From the IMG/VR virus record IMGVR_UViG_3300029264_000380, positions 1-21,902 of that record: a stretch of DNA of 21,902 bases; one strand, given 5' to 3'. Origin of the DNA: a virus. Below, one piece after another: positions 18,055 through 21,902 of the stretch. The notes beneath the pieces are model-generated. The model saw only the letters and a list, made by a program, of their open reading frames with translations. It had not been told where the DNA came from and ran no database searches. Numbering within the stretch: the first letter of the stretch is position 1; every line of letters starts with the position of its first letter. A program made the translations under genes and the position numbers.

Positions 18055-19550
18055 CGCGCGGAGAGCGCAACATCGCCTGGATCGAGCGGCACTGCTGTAT
18101 TCCCGAAGGCAAGATGGTTGGCCAGGCGGTGAAGCTGACAAAGCATCAGCGTCGATGGATCAAGCGCATCTATGATTCGCCGACTCGCGTATTCATCCTT
18201 TCGATGGCGCGTAAGAACGCGAAGACCGCTTTATCAGCATTTCTGGTGCTGCTGCACCTTTGTGGCCCGGAAGCCAGGCCAAATAGCCAGCTGTACAGCG
18301 CGGCGCAGTCTAGGGACCAGGCAGCCATCCTGTTCGAGCTAGCGGCCAAGGTCGTGCGAATGAGCCCAGACCTTTCTGAATACGTGAACATCAGGGACAC
18401 AGCCAAAGAGTTGCTGTGTGGCGAGCTGGGTACCTTCTTCAAGGCGCTGTCAGCTGACGCTGCTACCAAGTTCGGCTTAAGCCCTGCGCTCGTGATTCAC
18501 GACGAGCTGGGGCAGGTGGTCGGGCCGCGCTCGCAGCTGTACGAGGCTTTGGAAACTGCAAGCGCTGCGCAAGAGTCGCCGCTGTCTATCATCATCAGCA
18601 CTCAGGCGCCAACGGATGCCGACTTGCTTAGCCTGTTGATCGATGACGCGCTGACTGGTGCCGACCCGCGAAACAAGGTTGAGCTGTGCACTGCGCCGCT
18701 GGACCTTGATCCGTTCAGCGAGAAAGCAATCAGGGCGGCCAACCCGCACTTTGACGACTTCATGAACAAAGAAGAGGTTTTGCGCCAGGCCGCTGATGCC
18801 AAGCGCCTGCCAAGCCGCGAAGCTGCCTACAGGAATTTGATTCTCAACCAGAGGGTTGAGGCGCGCAGTCCTTTCGTTAGTCGTGCGGTCTGGAGTGAGA
18901 ACGGCGGCGAGCCTGACGATATGCGCGGAAAGCGCGTCTATGGCGGGCTTGATCTATCCAGCGTCAACGATTTAACCGGCCTGGTGCTGGTCTCGGAAGA
19001 GGGCGACGTGGATTGCACCTTCTGGCTACCCGGTGACGGGCTTGCTGAGAAGTCGCGCAATGACCGGGTTCCGTATGACGTATGGGCCAGAGACGGCCAG
19101 CTTGAAACCACGCCCGGCAGGGCTATCGAATACGCATTCGTTGCCGAGTACCTGCGCGGCGTTTTCGATGATTATGATGTCCAGACCATCAACTTTGACC
19201 GCTACAACATGCGCTTTCTCAAGCCTTGGCTGGAGCGGGCCGGATTCACGCCGGAAGAGATCGACAAGTTCAAAGAGTTCGGCCAAGGCTTTGTAAGTAT
19301 GTCGCCCGCGCTGCGCGAGCTGGAATCACGCCTGTTATCGAAGCAGCTGAAACACGGGATGCATCCTGTGCTGACCATGTGTGCGGCGAACGCGATAACT
19401 GTCAGCGACCCCGCTGGCGGGAGGAAGTTTACCAAATCAAAAGCGACCGGCCGAATTGACGGCATGGTTGCCCTGGCTATGGCCGTGAGCGCTGCAGGCG
19501 CAAGCGAAGCCGAGCCGGAAAGAGAGTTCCAAATGTTCGTGCTCGGCTAA
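18033..19550 (+). CDS. Terminase large subunit
   Basis: A 505-aa protein of HK97-type Terminase_1 family. Residues 35-50 read KLTKHQRRWIKRIYDS, and the ATPase part shows a deviant Walker A (SMARKNAKTALSA, 57-69) and Walker B (ALVIHDELGQ, 152-161). The C-terminal nuclease part has GGLDLSSVNDLTGLVLV, then INFDRYNMRFLKPWL and later GRIDGMVALAMAVS; the three Asp residues should hold the metal ions. The motor drives DNA into the prohead and cuts it. GTG at 18033 starts inside the small terminase gene. The gene ends with a terminator 20 bases on, and the following gene is not a portal, which is unusual. Confidence 0.96.
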   Translation: MAARKRLTRGERNIAWIERHCCIPEGKMVGQAVKLTKHQRRWIKRIYDSPTRVFILSMARKNAKTALSAFLVLLHLCGPEARPNSQLYSAAQSRDQAAILFELAAKVVRMSPDLSEYVNIRDTAKELLCGELGTFFKALSADAATKFGLSPALVIHDELGQVVGPRSQLYEALETASAAQESPLSIIISTQAPTDADLLSLLIDDALTGADPRNKVELCTAPLDLDPFSEKAIRAANPHFDDFMNKEEVLRQAADAKRLPSREAAYRNLILNQRVEARSPFVSRAVWSENGGEPDDMRGKRVYGGLDLSSVNDLTGLVLVSEEGDVDCTFWLPGDGLAEKSRNDRVPYDVWARDGQLETTPGRAIEYAFVAEYLRGVFDDYDVQTINFDRYNMRFLKPWLERAGFTPEEIDKFKEFGQGFVSMSPALRELESRLLSKQLKHGMHPVLTMCAANAITVSDPAGGRKFTKSKATGRIDGMVALAMAVSAAGASEAEPEREFQMFVLG

Positions 19551-19570
19551 CGCCAGGCAATAACCAATAG

Positions 19571-19590
19571 ACCCGCTTCGGCGGGTTTTC
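19571..19590 (+). terminator. Terminator between large terminase and protease-capsid gene
   Basis: ACCCGC-TTCG-GCGGGT followed by TTTC, a stable UUCG-loop hairpin in the 59-base gap. With the short T-run it may act as a partial terminator or stabilise the upstream mRNA end while still allowing read-through to the capsid gene. Confidence 0.7.
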
Positions 19591-19609
19591 TCGTTTCTGG
19601 AGGTCCTAA

Positions 19610-21607
19610 ATGGATCTGGAAAAGCTGGCGAATAGCGTCAATCGCGCCTACAGCACCATTCAAATCAAGGCGGTAGATGACGAAACCCGGACGATTACCG
19701 GTATCGCCAGCACCCCTGGAACTGACCGAGACGGCGACATTGTAGAGCCGGAGGGCGCCGAGTTCGCGCTACCGGTTCCGCTGCTCTGGCAGCACCGCCA
19801 CATTGAGCCTATTGGCAATGTGATCAAAGCCAAGGTCACGAAGGCCGGCATTGAGATCGTTGCGCAGATGGTCGCGCCCACGGCAGATATGCCAGCGCAG
19901 ATGACAGCCCGCTTGCAAGAGGCTTGGGCCTCTATCAAAACAGGTCTCGTCCGCGGCCTCTCAATTGGATTCAGCCCCAAGGAATACAGCATGCTCGATA
20001 GTGGCGGCGTGCACTTTCTCCGCTGGGGCTGGAACGAGCTTTCTGCGGTAACTATTCCGGCAAATGCCGGAGCCACCATCACATCAATCAAATCGTTCGA
20101 CCGTGAGCAGCTGGCCGCGTCAGGCAAGAAGCTGCCCACGGTTGTGCGCATTGGTAAACCTGCCGGCGCTTCGGCAAGCATCACCAAAAACCTAAAAGTA
20201 CCGAAGCCCCAGGAGGGCAATGCAATGAACATCGAAGAGCAAATCAAAGGCTACAAAGAAGCCCGTGAAGCGAAGGCAGCCGAAATGGTTGCCATCATGG
20301 AAAAGTCCGCCGAGACAGGCGAGACCCTGGATGCCGAGCAGGAAGAGCAGTACGACACCCTGCAGGATGAAGTCACCGCCATCGACAAGCACCTTGGTCG
20401 CCTGGAAAAAATGGCCAAGACCAGCCTGGAGAAGGCTACGCCAGTTCAAGATCGAACCGGCATGCAAGAAGCTGCGCGCGTCAAGGCTCCGGCCGTAGTG
20501 AAAAACGTAAAGAACGACGAGCCCGGTATAGCCTTCGCCCGATTCGCGCTTTCCATGTTTGCCGCCAAGGGTGATGTTGGTAGTGCTAAGGCGTTTGCTG
20601 AGAACAAGTTCGGCAGCGACATCCGCCTGCAGAACGTCATGAAGGCGGCCGTGAACGCCGGCACTACTACCAGTCCAACCTGGGCTGGCGATCTTGTGGA
20701 TTATCAGAACATCTCTGGTGAGTTCATTGAGTTCCTGCGCCCGCGAACCATTGTTGGTCAATTCGGTATGGCCGGAATTCCGTCCCTGCGCCGGGTTCCC
20801 TTCAATAGCCGAATTCCTGGTAAGACTGGCGCTGGTACTGCCGGCTGGACTGGTGAGGGTTATCGCAAGCCAGTTACCTCGGCAAGCTACGCAGCTACTG
20901 AACTGAAGTGGGCGAAGATCGCCGCTATCTCTGTCGTGACCGAAGAGCTGGAGCGTTTCAGCGACCCGGCGATCGTCCAGCTGACACGCGACGATCTGGC
21001 TGATGCGGTTATCGAGCGCATGGATATTGACTTTGTCGATCCAGATAAAGCTGTCGGCACCGGTTCTTCTGAATCGCCAGCATCGGTAACCAACGGCGTA
21101 ACTCCGATTACTTCGTCGGGCACTGACGCAGACAGCATCCGCGCGGATATTGCTGCTCTGTGGGCGACTGCAGATGCGACTAACTTGCCGACGGGTACCG
21201 CGGTATACATCACTGACGCCAAAACCGCGCGCGCGCTGTCGCTGTTGCGCAATCCTCTGGGTGCGCGCGAGTTCCCCGGCGTGCGGCTGAACGGTGCCGG
21301 TGAGATTGACGGCGTGCCCGTGATCGTATCGAACTACGTTCCGGCGGACACTAATGGCTCGCTGTTCATCCTGGCGTTCGCTAGCGAGATTTATCTTGCT
21401 GATGATGGTCAGGTGAATATCGATATCTCGCGGGAGGCAACCATTTTCATGGACGACGCGGCAGCCACCGCTACGCCGACTGCTGCTCAGCTTGTGTCCA
21501 TGTTCCAGACCAACCAACTGGCGATCCGCGCCGAACGCTACGTCCGTTGGCAGAAGCGCCGCCCGCAAGCGGTAGCGTACCTGTCAGGCGTCAACTGGGG
21601 CGCATAA
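19610..21607 (+). CDS. Prohead protease-major capsid protein fusion (HK97 type)
   Basis: A 665-aa fusion. Residues 1-165 are an HK97-type prohead protease: ITGIASTPGTDRDGDIVEP, LLWQHRHIEPIGNV (His62/His64), GLVRGLSIGFSPKE (Ser118) and WNELSAVTIPANAG (Glu143), an apparent His/Ser/Glu active site. Residues 166-205 are a linker. From M206 follows the capsid protein: a charged helical delta domain (YKEAREAKAAEMVAIMEKSA), then the shell domain with WAGDLVDYQNISGEFIEFLR, LRRVPFNSRIPGKTG, KIAAISVVTEELERFSDP and TGTAVYITDAKTARALSLLR. A good internal ribosome-binding site precedes the M206 codon. GGAGG lies 6 bases before the first ATG. Such fusions occur in the HK97 group; the missing portal gene just upstream is odd. 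Confidence 0.95.
   Translation: MDLEKLANSVNRAYSTIQIKAVDDETRTITGIASTPGTDRDGDIVEPEGAEFALPVPLLWQHRHIEPIGNVIKAKVTKAGIEIVAQMVAPTADMPAQMTARLQEAWASIKTGLVRGLSIGFSPKEYSMLDSGGVHFLRWGWNELSAVTIPANAGATITSIKSFDREQLAASGKKLPTVVRIGKPAGASASITKNLKVPKPQEGNAMNIEEQIKGYKEAREAKAAEMVAIMEKSAETGETLDAEQEEQYDTLQDEVTAIDKHLGRLEKMAKTSLEKATPVQDRTGMQEAARVKAPAVVKNVKNDEPGIAFARFALSMFAAKGDVGSAKAFAENKFGSDIRLQNVMKAAVNAGTTTSPTWAGDLVDYQNISGEFIEFLRPRTIVGQFGMAGIPSLRRVPFNSRIPGKTGAGTAGWTGEGYRKPVTSASYAATELKWAKIAAISVVTEELERFSDPAIVQLTRDDLADAVIERMDIDFVDPDKAVGTGSSESPASVTNGVTPITSSGTDADSIRADIAALWATADATNLPTGTAVYITDAKTARALSLLRNPLGAREFPGVRLNGAGEIDGVPVIVSNYVPADTNGSLFILAFASEIYLADDGQVNIDISREATIFMDDAAATATPTAAQLVSMFQTNQLAIRAERYVRWQKRRPQAVAYLSGVNWGA
20211..20227 (+). 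promoter_or_regulatory. Internal ribosome-binding site and start for the capsid protein
   Basis: AGGAGG (20211-20216) stands 8 bases before an in-frame ATG (20225-20227, codon 206 of the fusion). It would give a separate 460-aa capsid protein beginning MNIEEQIKGYKEARE, the usual start of an HK97 delta domain. An out-of-frame ATG at 20220 is too close to the site to be used. Confidence 0.75.
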
Positions 21608-21670
21608 CCGAGCCGTCTGGCTCAAGGGGCTGCACTGCGGCCCCTTCTACAAGGCGACACGGAGAAGACC
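21608..21670 (+). repeat. Two tandem hairpins after the capsid gene
   Basis: GAGCC-GTCT-GGCTC (21610-21623) is followed at once by AAGGGGC paired with GCCCCTT (21624-21630 with 21640-21646). The T-run is weak (TTCTAC), so it may slow transcription or shield the abundant capsid mRNA from decay rather than stop it. The next gene starts at 21671. Confidence 0.6.
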
Positions 21671-21902
21671 ATGAAAGTTACGTTCAAGCACAGCAACGGC
21701 CGAGAGCAGGTAATGCAAGAGCGATATGCAGTCGTTCTGCAGAAGCTTGGCCGGGGCGCATACCTCACGCGCGACATGGCTCAGCCTGTTGCCGCGCCTC
21801 AATACGTCGTTTCGGATGCGGTACGGAGCTTCGCTGCCGAGCTCGGGGTTGATCTGATTGCGGTGGTGCCGAGCGGGCAAGGCGGTCGCATCCTCAAGAA
21901 GG
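21671..21902 (+). CDS. Post-capsid head protein with E3-binding-like motif (cut by window edge)
   Basis: The first 77 codons of a gene starting MKVTFKHSNGREQVMQERYA, with GGAG 6 bases before the ATG. After a short beta region and a linker, residues of about 47-77 read SDAVRSFAAELGVDL then VVPSGQGGRILKK. This matches the peripheral-subunit-binding (E3-binding) fold of 2-oxo acid dehydrogenase E2 proteins: S-x-A-V-R, then L-G-V-D-L, then G-x-G-G-R-I. In phages the motif appears in small proteins after the capsid gene, where it probably makes a protein contact rather than binding E3. The end of the protein lies outside the window. Confidence 0.7.
   Translation, partial: MKVTFKHSNGREQVMQERYAVVLQKLGRGAYLTRDMAQPVAAPQYVVSDAVRSFAAELGVDLIAVVPSGQGGRILKK

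Noticed and set aside
20192-21568. 458-codon minus-strand frame opposite the capsid gene
   Set aside because: A long shadow caused by the codon bias of the capsid gene; the plus frame is a clear HK97 capsid and the shadow has no gene context.
1-21902. CRISPR arrays and insertion sequences
   Set aside because: No regularly spaced repeats and no transposase or terminal inverted repeats were seen; the only recombinase is the integrase.

Overview
The window is a contiguous piece of a temperate, tailed phage or prophage genome with a lambda-style layout. The host is most likely a pseudomonad or a close gammaproteobacterial relative, judged from the high-GC coding bias, the RdgC/CsrA/LuxR-type cargo and the general look of the phage proteins. 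No bacterial chromosome gene, rRNA, tRNA or CRISPR array was seen. Both ends cut through phage genes: a C5-cytosine methyltransferase on the left and a post-capsid head gene on the right.

Left arm (1-6930, minus strand): an early operon read leftward from a promoter at 6937-6965. In transcript order it holds two small unknown genes, a phage csrA, a LuxR-type HTH protein with a membrane segment, an unknown 99-aa gene, a 740-base stretch with only tiny ORFs, four small overlapping genes (one with a deoxyribosyltransferase-like fold), rdgC, ssb, an N6-methylase-like gene, an HNH endonuclease, a small gene, and the start of the cytosine methyltransferase. The long leader of this transcript has a boxA match and two hairpins resembling a nut/put antitermination site. 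A terminator sits inside the operon just after csrA.

Immunity region (6930-9640): a repressor gene without a self-cleavage domain is followed by a HipA-like kinase and a DUF3037-like gene, all on the minus strand with overlapping ends, closed by a strong terminator at 6998-7020. This cassette lies between the leftward promoter and a rightward promoter with a Cro-like gene. Five near-palindromic 15-bp operators (ideal form TTAGGCAATGCCTAA) lie at the two control regions, two on the left and three on the right.

Right early operon (9394-15191, plus strand): Cro-like, KilAC antirepressor-like, an O/DnaT-like replication protein, a P-like helicase loader, small unknown genes, a tyrosine integrase set in mid-operon, a DUF1064-type nuclease, a small CxxC protein and a putative late regulator. 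Two tandem terminators and a possible late promoter follow (15192-15343), as expected where a Q-type factor would switch on late genes.

Late region (15492-21902, plus strand): a putative holin, small genes, two HNH endonucleases, a P27-type small terminase, the large terminase, then directly a prohead protease fused in frame to an HK97-type major capsid protein. The fusion carries an internal ribosome-binding site and start codon for the capsid part. No portal gene lies between the terminase and the protease. The last, cut gene has an E3-binding-like motif.

The most interesting points are the lysogenic HipA-like/DUF3037 pair co-transcribed with a non-cleavable repressor, the operator set, the nut-like leader, and the protease-capsid fusion with internal start and no adjacent portal.
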